NCBI GenBank assembly: GCA_005788205.1
Contig: SXYT01000118.1
Coordinates: forward strand, 1-22,223
DNA from: Actinomycetota bacterium
Lineage (GTDB): Bacteria; Actinomycetota; Acidimicrobiia; Acidimicrobiales; Ilumatobacteraceae
Direction of reading: 5' to 3'
DNA length: 22,223 nt
The notes under the pieces were generated by a model that did no database searches, had not been told where the DNA came from, and saw only the letters and a list, made by a program, of their open reading frames with translations. Of this stretch, positions 1-7,053 are shown piece by piece. A program made the position numbers and the translations under genes. Each line of letters starts with the position of its first letter. Position 1 is the stretch's first letter.

Positions 1-1185
1 CGAGCCGCGCTCGATGATGATGGTGCCCTCCGGGACCGGTGCATTGCTGTTCGTGTAGTTCGTGAACTGCGGCTGCAACTCGTCGAACTCGCGCCTGCGG
101 CGGGCACGCGACTTCTTGCGAGGTGCGCGGCGCTGGCCGTTCGGTCTGCCGCCGGGGCCGCCACCGGGACGAGGACCGCCTGGGCCACCACCGGGACGAG
201 GACCACCAGGACCACCGGGACCACCGGGACCGCCGGGACCACCAGGGCCACCGGGGCCACCAGGACGAGGACCAAAACCGGGACGTCCGCCGGGAGCGCC
301 ACCGGGACCACCGGGGCGAGGACCACCGGGGCGAGGACCACCGGGGCCGGGACGGAAACCAGGACCGGGACGAGAACCAGGACCGGGACGAGAACCAGGA
401 CCGGGACGGAACCCGCCGGGGGCGCCACCGGGGCGTGCACTGCCGGGGGGCGGCGGAATCGGACGACCGGACGCAGACGTCGGGCGACCCGCGGGGGGCG
501 GCGGAATCGGGCGGCCGGACGGCGAGAGAGGGCGGCTCGGCGGCATACCCGGGGGAAGGGGACGTGCAGGTGGTGTTGCTGCCGGCGGGCGGCCGGGCGG
601 GGTGGGCGCGACCGGGCGCGGGATTGCACCCGTGTTCGTACCCTTCGGGCCGCTCGAGATGACCCTTCCTCCGCCTGCGGGAGGTGCAGGCGGAGTATCC
701 GCCGTGGTCTCGGCCGCAGGTGCAGGTGCCACGACCTCAGGAGCAGGTGCAGGTGCAGGTGCCACGACCTCAGGAGCAGGTGCAGGAGCAGGTGCCACGA
801 CCTCAGGAGCAGGTGCAGGTGCCACGACCTCAGGGGTTGCGTCCTCGTGCGTCTTTGCCGATGCCGCCTTCTTCGCGGGAGCCTTCTTTGCTGTCGCCTT
901 CTTCGCGGGGGCCTTCTTCTCGGGCGTCGCGGTGCCGTCGTCGTCCTTCGTCGCCGCCGCCTTCTTCGCGGGGGCCTTCTTCTCGGGCTTGGCGGGATCT
1001 TCCTTCGCCTCGGGCACCCCGTTCTTCTTCACGTGGCGACGCACGCGGTCGGCCTGGGCCTCCTCGATGCTCACCGCCTTCGACTTGGCATCGATGCCGA
1101 GCGTGACGACAAGCGTGTACATCGCGTCGGCAGACGCGCCGAACTCGTCCGCGAGCTCCTTGATCTTGACCTTCTTGCTTGCCAA
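1..1185 (-). CDS. infB: Translation initiation factor IF-2, N-terminal part (runs off left edge)
   Basis: IF-2 is the GTPase that brings initiator tRNA to the 30S subunit. Only the first 395 codons are present; the GTPase domain lies outside the window. The start is TTG at 1185 (MASKKVKIKELADEF), three bases after the nusA stop, with GGAGG 8 nt upstream. There is no ATG start, so an ATG-only search misses it. Residues 1-55 form an IF2_N-type domain ending in VRRHVKKN. Next come Lys/Ala-rich repeats (PEKKAPAKK, about 70-110), Ala/Pro/Val repeats around APAPEVVAP (about 120-155), a Pro/Gly-rich stretch, and a collagen-like run of PGG and RPGG units (about 255-355). A basic segment (RKKSRARRRR, about 356-365) precedes a conserved-looking end (PVPEGTIIIERGS), likely the second IF2_N domain. 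A long disordered linker is usual in actinobacterial IF-2, but this one is unusually Gly/Pro-rich. Last gene of rimP-nusA-infB. Confidence 0.93.
   Translation of the reverse strand, partial: MASKKVKIKELADEFGASADAMYTLVVTLGIDAKSKAVSIEEAQADRVRRHVKKNGVPEAKEDPAKPEKKAPAKKAAATKDDDGTATPEKKAPAKKATAKKAPAKKAASAKTHEDATPEVVAPAPAPEVVAPAPAPAPEVVAPAPAPAPEVVAPAPAAETTADTPPAPPAGGGRVISSGPKGTNTGAIPRPVAPTPPGRPPAATPPARPLPPGMPPSRPLSPSGRPIPPPPAGRPTSASGRPIPPPPGSARPGGAPGGFRPGPGSRPGPGSRPGPGFRPGPGGPRPGGPRPGGPGGAPGGRPGFGPRPGGPGGPGGPGGPGGPGGPGGPRPGGGPGGPRPGGGPGGRPNGQRRAPRKKSRARRRREFDELQPQFTNYTNSNAPVPEGTIIIERGS
121..420 (-). repeat. Collagen-like Gly/Pro codon repeat in infB
   Basis: A low-complexity tract of GGT/CCC/GGC codons on the minus strand encodes runs of Pro-Gly-Gly and Arg-Pro-Gly-Gly. 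Near 360-415 there are also Arg-Pro-Gly-Pro-Gly-Ser repeats with a period of 18 bases. The plus strand stays open across it and gives a false proline-rich reading frame. Confidence 0.85.
720..840 (-). repeat. In-frame tandem repeat within infB
   Basis: The 17-base unit GGTGCCACGACCTCAGG (plus-strand reading) begins at 725, 758, 791 and 818, giving spacings of 33, 33 and 27 bases, all multiples of three. The repeats encode the Pro-Ala-Pro-Glu-Val-Val segments of the IF-2 linker. Copy number could vary by slippage without breaking the frame. This is a coding repeat, not a CRISPR or mobile element. Confidence 0.85.
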
Positions 1186-1188
1186 GGT

Positions 1189-2337
1189 TCAGGCCTCCGT
1201 GTTTTTCTCTGCCGGTGAGCCGCCGGCCCACTCCTGCTCGCTGACAACGGAACCGTCGGCGGCATGGAACTGCATCTCGCCGGTCTCGTCGTTCTTGCGC
1301 CACTCGCCTGCTGCGTACCCGGTGTCACCGGACCTGGGGCGGATGATGCCGGCAGCCTCCTCGGCGGCCTGCGTCTCGCTCTTGATGTCGACGCGCACCC
1401 CGGTCAGGCGTGCGGCCAGGCGTGCGTTCTGGCCCTCCTTGCCGATGGCGAGCGACAGCTGGAAGTCGGGCACGATCACGTCTGCCTGGGTCCGGTCCTC
1501 GCTGAGGCGCACCTCGGTGACCTTTGCCGGGGACAGCGCCTTCGCCACGAACTCGTGCAGGTCCTCGGACCAGCTCACGATGTCGATCTTCTCCCCGCGC
1601 AGCTCGTTCACGACCATGCGCACGCGGCCACCACGGGCGCCGACGCACGCACCGACAGGATCCACGTTGTGGTCGTTCGATGCCACGGCGATCTTGGTGC
1701 GGTGTCCGGGCTCGCGGGCGCACGATTTGATCTCGACGATGCCGTCGGCGATCTCGGGCACCTCGAGCTCGAAGAGGCGCTTGATCAGGCCGGGATGGGT
1801 GCGGCTGACCACGATCTGGGGACCCTTCGCGGTCTTGCGGACCTCCACGATGTAGGCCTTGACGCGCGCACCGGACTCCGGGCGCTCGTAGGGCACCTGC
1901 TCGGCCTGGGGCAGCAGGGCCTCGACCTTGCCGAGGTCGAGCAGTGCGTACCGCCCTTCCGACTGCTGGATGATGCCGGTGACGAGGTCCCCCTCGCGGT
2001 TGGCGTACTCCTCGAACTTGCGGTCGCGCTCCACCTCGCGGATGCGCTGGCTCATCACCTGCTTGAACGTGGCGGCCGCGATGCGGCCGAGGTCGGCCTT
2101 GCTCGGGGTGTCGTCGCGCTCGTTGACCCAGTTGCCCTCGTCATCCAAGTCGTAGGCGGTGAACTTCATGTCGAGGTTCTCTGGGTTGACCTCCACGATC
2201 ACCTCGTCAGCTGCACCCGGGCGCTTCTTGTAGGCGGTGGCGAGTGCCTCCACGAGCACCTGGAGGAGTGCGTCGACGGAGATGCCATGATGGTCGGCGA
2301 GCATGCGTACTGCCTCGGACATGTCCATGTTGCTCAT
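1189..2337 (-). CDS. nusA: Transcription termination/antitermination factor NusA
   Basis: NusA binds RNA polymerase and nascent RNA and modulates pausing, intrinsic termination and antitermination. The protein has 382 residues. The N-terminal RNAP-binding domain covers about 1-115 (MSEAVRMLADHHGISVDALL). An S1 domain follows at about 116-180 (GDLVTGIIQQSEGRYALLDLG). KH1 carries VDPVGACVGARGGR at 225-238 and KH2 carries LSLAIGKEGQNARLAARLTG at 294-313. After KH2 is an acidic and polar tail of about 60 residues without the C-terminal acidic repeats of E. coli NusA, as is usual outside Proteobacteria. The ATG overlaps the rimP stop as ATGA (2334-2337), suggesting coupled translation. infB follows after 3 bases, with no ylxR gene between. 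Confidence 0.97.
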   Translation of the reverse strand: MSNMDMSEAVRMLADHHGISVDALLQVLVEALATAYKKRPGAADEVIVEVNPENLDMKFTAYDLDDEGNWVNERDDTPSKADLGRIAAATFKQVMSQRIREVERDRKFEEYANREGDLVTGIIQQSEGRYALLDLGKVEALLPQAEQVPYERPESGARVKAYIVEVRKTAKGPQIVVSRTHPGLIKRLFELEVPEIADGIVEIKSCAREPGHRTKIAVASNDHNVDPVGACVGARGGRVRMVVNELRGEKIDIVSWSEDLHEFVAKALSPAKVTEVRLSEDRTQADVIVPDFQLSLAIGKEGQNARLAARLTGVRVDIKSETQAAEEAAGIIRPRSGDTGYAAGEWRKNDETGEMQFHAADGSVVSEQEWAGGSPAEKNTEA

Positions 2338-2897
2338 TGCGCGTTTGCCTCCTGTGTCTGGGACTGTGCGTTGTCGGGTGCGGTCTTCTTCTTGCCCTTG
2401 GCGCGGGCCTCGGGGGAATTCGGCTTCGGGTTCGTCTCCCAGACGAACACGGTTCGCGCCTTGTCGATGATGTCGAGCGGAATCTCCACCTCGGTGCCGT
2501 CCTCCTCGCGGACAACGGCCGTGCTGCCCGTGGCCGAGACGAGGACACCGTTCACGCGGCGGCGCCCGTCGATCTGCTCGCGCAGCCGGACGTTCACTTC
2601 CTTGCCGGTCTCGCGGGCGAAATGGGCGGGGGTCCGCAGTGTGCGCTCCAGGCCGGGGCTCGACACCTCGAGGGTGAACCGACCGGGGACGGCGTTCTCG
2701 TCATGGTCAAGCTCCCGCCCGAGCAGACGGGTGACAAGGGCAATCTGGTCGATGTCCACGCTGGCTGGCCCGCCCGGAGGGGTGTCGACGGTGACCTTGA
2801 GGACACCACCCGCGAAGTCCAGGTCGTAGAGCTCGAGACCGAGGTCAGAGAGGATGGGCGTCACCATCTCGGTGACCCTGTCAATCACGCTGGACAT
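2334..2897 (-). CDS. rimP: Ribosome maturation factor RimP
   Basis: RimP is needed for maturation of the 30S subunit. I place the start at ATG 2897 (MSSVIDRVTEMVTPILSDLG, 187 aa) because AGAGGTGG at 2906-2913 lies 8 nt upstream. An in-frame GTG at 2909 would add four residues but would sit inside that ribosome binding site. The N-terminal domain includes LGLELYDLDFAGG and the conserved LEVSSPGLERTL, and the C-terminal SH3-like domain includes VNVRLREQIDGRRRVNGVL. A polar, low-complexity tail of about 30 residues (KGKKKTAPDNAQ and onward) is extra to the core fold. It is the first gene of the rimP-nusA-infB operon and overlaps nusA by four bases. Confidence 0.96.
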   Translation of the reverse strand: MSSVIDRVTEMVTPILSDLGLELYDLDFAGGVLKVTVDTPPGGPASVDIDQIALVTRLLGRELDHDENAVPGRFTLEVSSPGLERTLRTPAHFARETGKEVNVRLREQIDGRRRVNGVLVSATGSTAVVREEDGTEVEIPLDIIDKARTVFVWETNPKPNSPEARAKGKKKTAPDNAQSQTQEANAQ

Positions 2898-2915
2898 GTG
2901 GCTCACCACCTCTCT

Positions 2916-2941
2916 GGCCGGCTGTTACCGGCCCCTAACAG
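2916..2941 (-). promoter_or_regulatory. Two mutually exclusive hairpins upstream of the rimP ribosome binding site
   Basis: On the minus strand, GGCCGG-UAACAG-CCGGCC (2933-2916) forms a 6-bp hairpin ending 2 nt before the ribosome binding site. Its loop UAACAG can instead pair with CUGUUA at 2941-2936, directly after the terminator-like U run, to form a different 6-bp hairpin (2941-2922). The two cannot form together. A regulatory role is inference. Confidence 0.5.
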
Positions 2942-2973
2942 AACAAAAGGCACGGACCTTCGGCCCGTGCCTT
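2941..2973 (-). terminator. Intrinsic-terminator-like hairpin in the rimP operon leader
   Basis: On the minus strand a 9-bp perfect stem (AAGGCACGG pairing with CCGTGCCTT, 2947-2973) is followed by the U-rich run UUUUGUUCUGUU. The plus-strand reading lacks a U tract, so the signal points leftward, towards rimP. It lies upstream of rimP and no minus-strand gene precedes it, so it could act as a leader attenuator or end an antisense transcript from proS. Confidence 0.6.
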
Positions 2974-3004
2974 CACGTTCACCGAACTTCAAAGGACGGC
3001 AGAC

Positions 3005-3010
3005 AGCGTA
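3005..3010 (-). promoter_or_regulatory. Candidate -10 element for the rimP-nusA-infB operon
   Basis: TACGCT on the minus strand fits the TANNNT pattern of actinobacterial -10 elements. It would start a leader of about 100 nt containing the terminator-like hairpin. No convincing -35 is seen, so this is weak. Confidence 0.25.
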
Positions 3011-3021
3011 CCAGCCCCCAG

Positions 3022-3027
3022 TAAGGT
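3022..3027 (+). promoter_or_regulatory. Candidate -10 element for proS, near-leaderless
   Basis: TAAGGT fits TANNNT and ends 10 nt before the proS ATG at 3038, so the transcript would have almost no 5' UTR. No good ribosome binding site precedes the ATG, which agrees with leaderless or near-leaderless translation. No clear -35 is seen. Confidence 0.35.
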
Positions 3028-3037
3028 TTTGTTCTGC

Positions 3038-4798
3038 ATGCTCCGTCTCAGTCAGCTCTTCGTCCGCACCCTCCGCGAGGACCCGTCCGACGCTGAGGTC
3101 CCGAGCCACCGCTTGCTCGTGCGTGCCGGGTACATCCGCAGGGCTGCCCCCGGCGGGTACACCTGGTTGCCCCTCGGGTGGCGGGTCCTGCGCAGGGTCG
3201 AGGCCATCGTGCGCGAGGAAATGGACGCGATGGGGGCCCAGGAGGTCCATTTTCCCGCCCTGCTCCCGCGCGACGTCTACGAACAGACGAACCGCTGGAA
3301 CGAGTACGGCGACAACCTCTTCCGTCTCGTGGACCGCAAGGGCGCGGACTACCTGCTCGGCCCGACCCACGAGGAGATGTTCACTCTCCGCGTGAAGGAC
3401 CTGTACTCCTCCTACCCGGACCTGCCGGTCTCGCTCTACCAGATCCAGACGAAGTACCGCGACGAGGCCCGACCGCGGGCGGGCCTGCTGCGCGGCCGCG
3501 AGTTTTTGATGAAGGACAGCTACTCGTTCGACATCGACGGCGCCGGGCTGAAGAAGAGCTACGACGACCACCGCGACGCCTATGAGCGCATCTTCCGCCG
3601 CCTCCACCTGCCGTACGTGATCGTGAAGGCCATGAGCGGCGCCATGGGAGGCTCCGTGAGCGAGGAGTTCCTCGCCCCCATCGAGGCCGGCGAGGACACG
3701 TTCGTGCGCTGCACTTCCTGCGACTACGCCGCGAACACCGAGGCCGTCGCCACCGGTTCGCTCGAACCCGATTCTGTCGGCCACCCTGCCACCACCGAGG
3801 TCGTCACGCCGGGCTGCGGCACCATCGCATCACTGGTGGATTTCCTGAACGCGAACAACCCGCGCCCTGACCGTCCGTGGGGCGCATCCGACACGCTGAA
3901 GAACGTGGTCCTCTCGCTGCGCCACCCCGATGGATCGCGCGAGACGGTCGTGATCGGCGTCCCGGGTGACCGCGAGGTGGACCTGAAGCGCGTCGAGGCG
4001 CAGGTCTCCCCCGCCGAGGTTGAGCCCCTCGACGAGGCGGGCTTTGCCGCCCACCCCCGCCTCGTGCGCGGCTACATCGGCCCGCAGGTTCTCGGGGCCG
4101 CCTCCGCCGCGGGCATCCGCTACCTCCTCGACCCCAACGTGGTGCCGGGATCGGCGTGGGTGACGGGCGCGAACAGGGCCGACACGCACGTTCTGCACCT
4201 CGTGAACGGACGTGACTTTTCCTGCGACGGCGAGATCGAGGCGGTGGAGGTGCGCGCCGGTGACCCCTGCCCGGTGTGCTCGCGACCGGTGGAGATCGCG
4301 CGCGGGATCGAGATCGGCCACGTGTTCCAGCTCGGCCGCCTGTACGCCGACAAGCTGGGCCTGCAGGTGCTCGACCAGAACGGCAAGCAGGTCACGGTCA
4401 CGATGGGCTCGTACGGCATCGGCGTGTCGCGTGCCGTCGCGTCCATCGCGGAGGTATTCAACGACGAACTCGGCCTGAAGTGGCCGCGCGCGGTCGCCCC
4501 GGCGGACGTCCACGTGGTCGTGACAGGCAAGAACGACGACGCCATCACCCAGGCGGCAGAGGCACTCGCCCGGGATCTGGAATCGCGCGGTCTCGAGGTC
4601 CTCATCGACGACCGCAACGGGGTCTCCCCCGGCGTGAAATTCAAGGACGCAGAACTCATCGGCATCCCCACGATCGTCGTGGTCGGCAAGTCACTCGCGG
4701 ACGGCAACGTGGAGGTCCGTGACCGCCATGCCGGCACGAACACCGCCGTTGCGGTCGGTGAGGCCGCCGAAGCGGTCGTCGCACTCTCGCGGGGCTGA
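3038..4798 (+). CDS. proS: Proline--tRNA ligase, bacterial type with editing domain
   Basis: Class II aminoacyl-tRNA synthetase that charges tRNA-Pro. I chose ATG 3038 (MLRLSQLFVRTLREDP, 586 aa); an upstream in-frame TTG at 3029 adds only three residues unlike the family. Catalytic-domain markers are GPTHEEMF at 109-115, motif 2 (KYRDEARPRAGLLRGREFLM, 139-158) and motif 3 (SYGIGVSRAVASIAE, 458-472). Between motifs 2 and 3 lies the insertion (editing) domain, about 225-400, starting after CTSCDYAANTEA. In the family this domain clears misacylated Ala-tRNA-Pro. A second Cys pair, CPVC (411-414), precedes motif 3. The anticodon-binding domain is about 485-586. Together with manA it forms a plus-strand island inside an otherwise minus-strand region; the manA GTG follows its stop after 3 bases. 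Confidence 0.98.
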   Translation: MLRLSQLFVRTLREDPSDAEVPSHRLLVRAGYIRRAAPGGYTWLPLGWRVLRRVEAIVREEMDAMGAQEVHFPALLPRDVYEQTNRWNEYGDNLFRLVDRKGADYLLGPTHEEMFTLRVKDLYSSYPDLPVSLYQIQTKYRDEARPRAGLLRGREFLMKDSYSFDIDGAGLKKSYDDHRDAYERIFRRLHLPYVIVKAMSGAMGGSVSEEFLAPIEAGEDTFVRCTSCDYAANTEAVATGSLEPDSVGHPATTEVVTPGCGTIASLVDFLNANNPRPDRPWGASDTLKNVVLSLRHPDGSRETVVIGVPGDREVDLKRVEAQVSPAEVEPLDEAGFAAHPRLVRGYIGPQVLGAASAAGIRYLLDPNVVPGSAWVTGANRADTHVLHLVNGRDFSCDGEIEAVEVRAGDPCPVCSRPVEIARGIEIGHVFQLGRLYADKLGLQVLDQNGKQVTVTMGSYGIGVSRAVASIAEVFNDELGLKWPRAVAPADVHVVVTGKNDDAITQAAEALARDLESRGLEVLIDDRNGVSPGVKFKDAELIGIPTIVVVGKSLADGNVEVRDRHAGTNTAVAVGEAAEAVVALSRG

Positions 4799-4801
4799 CC
4801 G

Positions 4802-5809
4802 GTGCCTGCACGCATCACCGGGACCGTCCAGCACTACGCATGGGGCGACACGGCCTTTCTCCCGTCGATGCTCGGCAGACAGCCAGACGGCGCGCCGTGG
4901 GCGGAGTGGTGGCTCGGCACGCACCATGTCGCACCGTCGCTCACCGAGGGCGGGTCCCCGCTCGAGGACGTGACCGGCCCGATGACGATGCTCGTGAAGG
5001 TGCTCTCATGTGCTGCACCGCTCTCGCTCCAGACGCACCCGACGACCGACCAGGCCCGGCGTGGCTTTGCCCGTGAGGACGCGGCCGGCATCGCCCTGGA
5101 CGACCCGCGCCGCAACTACCGCGATGAGTCGGCGAAACCCGAGATGCTCATCGCGCTCACGGACTTCGAGGCGCTGTGCGGGTTCGATGATGTCGACTCC
5201 ACGGTGGAGCAACTGAAGGCGTACAGATGGCACGAGGAGGCAGAGATGCTCGACCTCTACGGCATTGACGGTTACATGCTCTGGGCGTTCGACCAGCGCA
5301 CCTCCCCGGATCTCGGGGCATGCCCGGATTGGCTGGGGCGCATCGGGGCCATGCACCCCGGCGACCGCGGCCTGCGTGTCGCGCCGTTGCTGAACCACGT
5401 CCATCTCGCGCCGGGAGAGGCGATGTCGCTGCCCGCGGGCAACCTGCACGCGTACCTCCGCGGCGCAGGACTGGAGGTCATGGCCTCCAGCGACAACGTG
5501 ATCCGCGCGGGGTTCACCGCCAAGCACGTGGACGTGACCGAGGTGCAGCACGTTGTCGACACAACCGTGCTCCAGAACCCCAAGCTCCGCGCACAGGACG
5601 GCATCTACTCCGGGCCTGGCGGGGCCTTCACGGTCGAGCGCATCGCGCTCGCGGGCAGCGTCACTGTCGATGCGACCACGCTGACGGTCCTCGTGCGCAC
5701 GTCGGGTTCCGTGGATGGTCTGGCACCCGACCAGGCGGTCGTGCTCAAGCCGGGCGAGTCAACGGTGATCTCCGGCAGCGCGACAGTATGGGCCTGCCGC
5801 CAGGGCTGA
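4802..5809 (+). CDS. manA: Mannose-6-phosphate isomerase, type I
   Basis: Zinc-dependent aldose-ketose isomerase that interconverts mannose 6-phosphate and fructose 6-phosphate and supplies GDP-mannose for glycans. The start is GTG at 4802 (MPARITGTVQHYAWGD, 335 aa). The usual zinc ligands are visible: Gln77 and His79 in SLQTHPT, Glu114 in KPEMLIAL, and His216 in PAGNLHAYL. The C-terminal signature MASSDNVIRAGFTAKHVDV (227-245) is typical of type I PMI, and length is within the shorter end of the family range. It lies 3 bases after proS and is probably cotranscribed with it, though the two have no pathway link. It ends one base from the convergent ispG stop, so there is no room for a conventional terminator. 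Confidence 0.96.
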   Translation: MPARITGTVQHYAWGDTAFLPSMLGRQPDGAPWAEWWLGTHHVAPSLTEGGSPLEDVTGPMTMLVKVLSCAAPLSLQTHPTTDQARRGFAREDAAGIALDDPRRNYRDESAKPEMLIALTDFEALCGFDDVDSTVEQLKAYRWHEEAEMLDLYGIDGYMLWAFDQRTSPDLGACPDWLGRIGAMHPGDRGLRVAPLLNHVHLAPGEAMSLPAGNLHAYLRGAGLEVMASSDNVIRAGFTAKHVDVTEVQHVVDTTVLQNPKLRAQDGIYSGPGGAFTVERIALAGSVTVDATTLTVLVRTSGSVDGLAPDQAVVLKPGESTVISGSATVWACRQG

Positions 5810-5810
5810 T

Positions 5811-7022
5811 TCACTGGCCGACGGTGCGCCGGATCTCGACAATCTTCTCGCCTGCGTTGTTCGCGTCGTCGCCCTTTTCGTCGAGCAACTGGGCCCTGTC
5901 CTTTGCGGCCTCGCGCTCGGCCCGCGCGGTGTCCACACGCGCTATCGCCGCCTCGGTGCCGTGCTCATGGATGAACTCCGCCCACTCCACGAGTGACTCG
6001 ACCATCTCGGACTCAGGCACCACCGCCACGTTGCGGCCCTTGACGAAGAGGTGACCCCGCTTGTTGCCGGCGGCGATGCCGAGGTCTGCCTCGCGCGCCT
6101 CCCCCGGTCCGTTCACCACACAGCCCATCACGGCGATCTGGAGCGGCAGTTTCTTGTCCTCGAAGGCCTTCATCGCACGGTTCGCCACGTCGATGACGTC
6201 GATCTCGGCGCGCCCGCAGCTGGGGCACGCGATGAGATCCACGTTCTTGCGCTCGCGCAGACCGAGAGCCTCGAGCAGCTGCCGGCCGGCCTTGGCCTCC
6301 TCCACCGGGTCGGCGGTGAGGCTGTAGCGGATCGTGTCGCCGATGCCCTCCAGCAGCAGTGCCCCGATGCCGGCGGTGGCCTTCACGAGGCCCATCGGCG
6401 GCGGACCTGCCTCGGTCACACCGAGGTGCAGCGGCACGTCGGTCGCGTCCGCGAGCATTCGGTACGCCTCCACCATGAGGGGCACGTTGCTCGCCTTGAC
6501 GGAGATCTTGATGAGGTCGAAGTCGACCTCCCGGAAGTAGGCCATCTCCTGCATCGCAGACTCGACCATGGCGGCGGCGGTGAGACCGTTGTGTTTCTCG
6601 TACAGCGAGGGGTCGAGAGAACCGCCGTTCACCCCGATGCGGATCGGGATGTTGCGGTCACGGGCCTCCGTGGCCACGGCCTTGATGTGCTCGGGCTTGC
6701 GGATGTTCCCCGGGTTCAGCCGCAGGCCGTGCACGCCTGCCTCCATCGCGGCGAGCGCCATCTTGTACTGGTGGTGAATGTCAGCGATGATCGGGATGGG
6801 TGATCTCGGCACGATCTGGGCCAGTCCCTCGGCTGCCTCCTGCTCGTTGCAGGTGCACCTCACTATGTCGCAGCCGGCTGCCGCGAGCGCGTAGATCTGC
6901 TGGAGGGTTCCCTCCACGTCGGCTGTCTTGGTGGTGGTCATCGACTGCACGGAGATCGGGGTGGCGCCACCCACCGGGACCTTGCCCACGGAGATCTGCC
7001 TGGTCTGGCGGCGCTCGTACAT
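5811..7022 (-). CDS. ispG: 4-hydroxy-3-methylbut-2-en-1-yl diphosphate synthase (MEP pathway)
   Basis: Iron-sulfur enzyme that reductively converts MEcPP to HMBPP, the penultimate step of the MEP isoprenoid pathway. The start is placed at ATG 7022 (MYERRQTRQISVGKVPVGG, 403 aa), which matches where family members begin. An in-frame TTG at 7073 would overlap rseP by 20 bases and add residues I do not recognise. The TIM-barrel part covers about 5-255. The 4Fe-4S ligands are Cys266 and Cys269 (CPSCGR), Cys301 (MGCVVNGPGEA) and Glu308. The last 45 residues or so form a charged, helical-looking tail (RAEREAAKDRAQLLDEKG) beyond the usual end. It follows rseP and is the last gene of the rpsB-to-ispG string. 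Confidence 0.97.
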   Translation of the reverse strand: MYERRQTRQISVGKVPVGGATPISVQSMTTTKTADVEGTLQQIYALAAAGCDIVRCTCNEQEAAEGLAQIVPRSPIPIIADIHHQYKMALAAMEAGVHGLRLNPGNIRKPEHIKAVATEARDRNIPIRIGVNGGSLDPSLYEKHNGLTAAAMVESAMQEMAYFREVDFDLIKISVKASNVPLMVEAYRMLADATDVPLHLGVTEAGPPPMGLVKATAGIGALLLEGIGDTIRYSLTADPVEEAKAGRQLLEALGLRERKNVDLIACPSCGRAEIDVIDVANRAMKAFEDKKLPLQIAVMGCVVNGPGEAREADLGIAAGNKRGHLFVKGRNVAVVPESEMVESLVEWAEFIHEHGTEAAIARVDTARAEREAAKDRAQLLDEKGDDANNAGEKIVEIRRTVGQ

Positions 7023-7053
7023 CGTCACCAAGTGTGTCAGGTGCGGTGCAGGT

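Noticed and set aside
720..840. CRISPR-like regular repeats
   Set aside because: The units are in-frame coding repeats with very short spacers that are themselves repetitive; no cas genes are present.
62..1855. Long plus-strand open frame with a proline/glycine-rich start
   Set aside because: It is antisense to infB and nusA, which have clear family sequence. The frame stays open because of the GC-rich codon repeats.
2947..2973. Terminator on the plus strand before proS
   Set aside because: The plus-strand side of the hairpin is followed by CACGTTC, not a U tract, so only the minus-strand reading fits.
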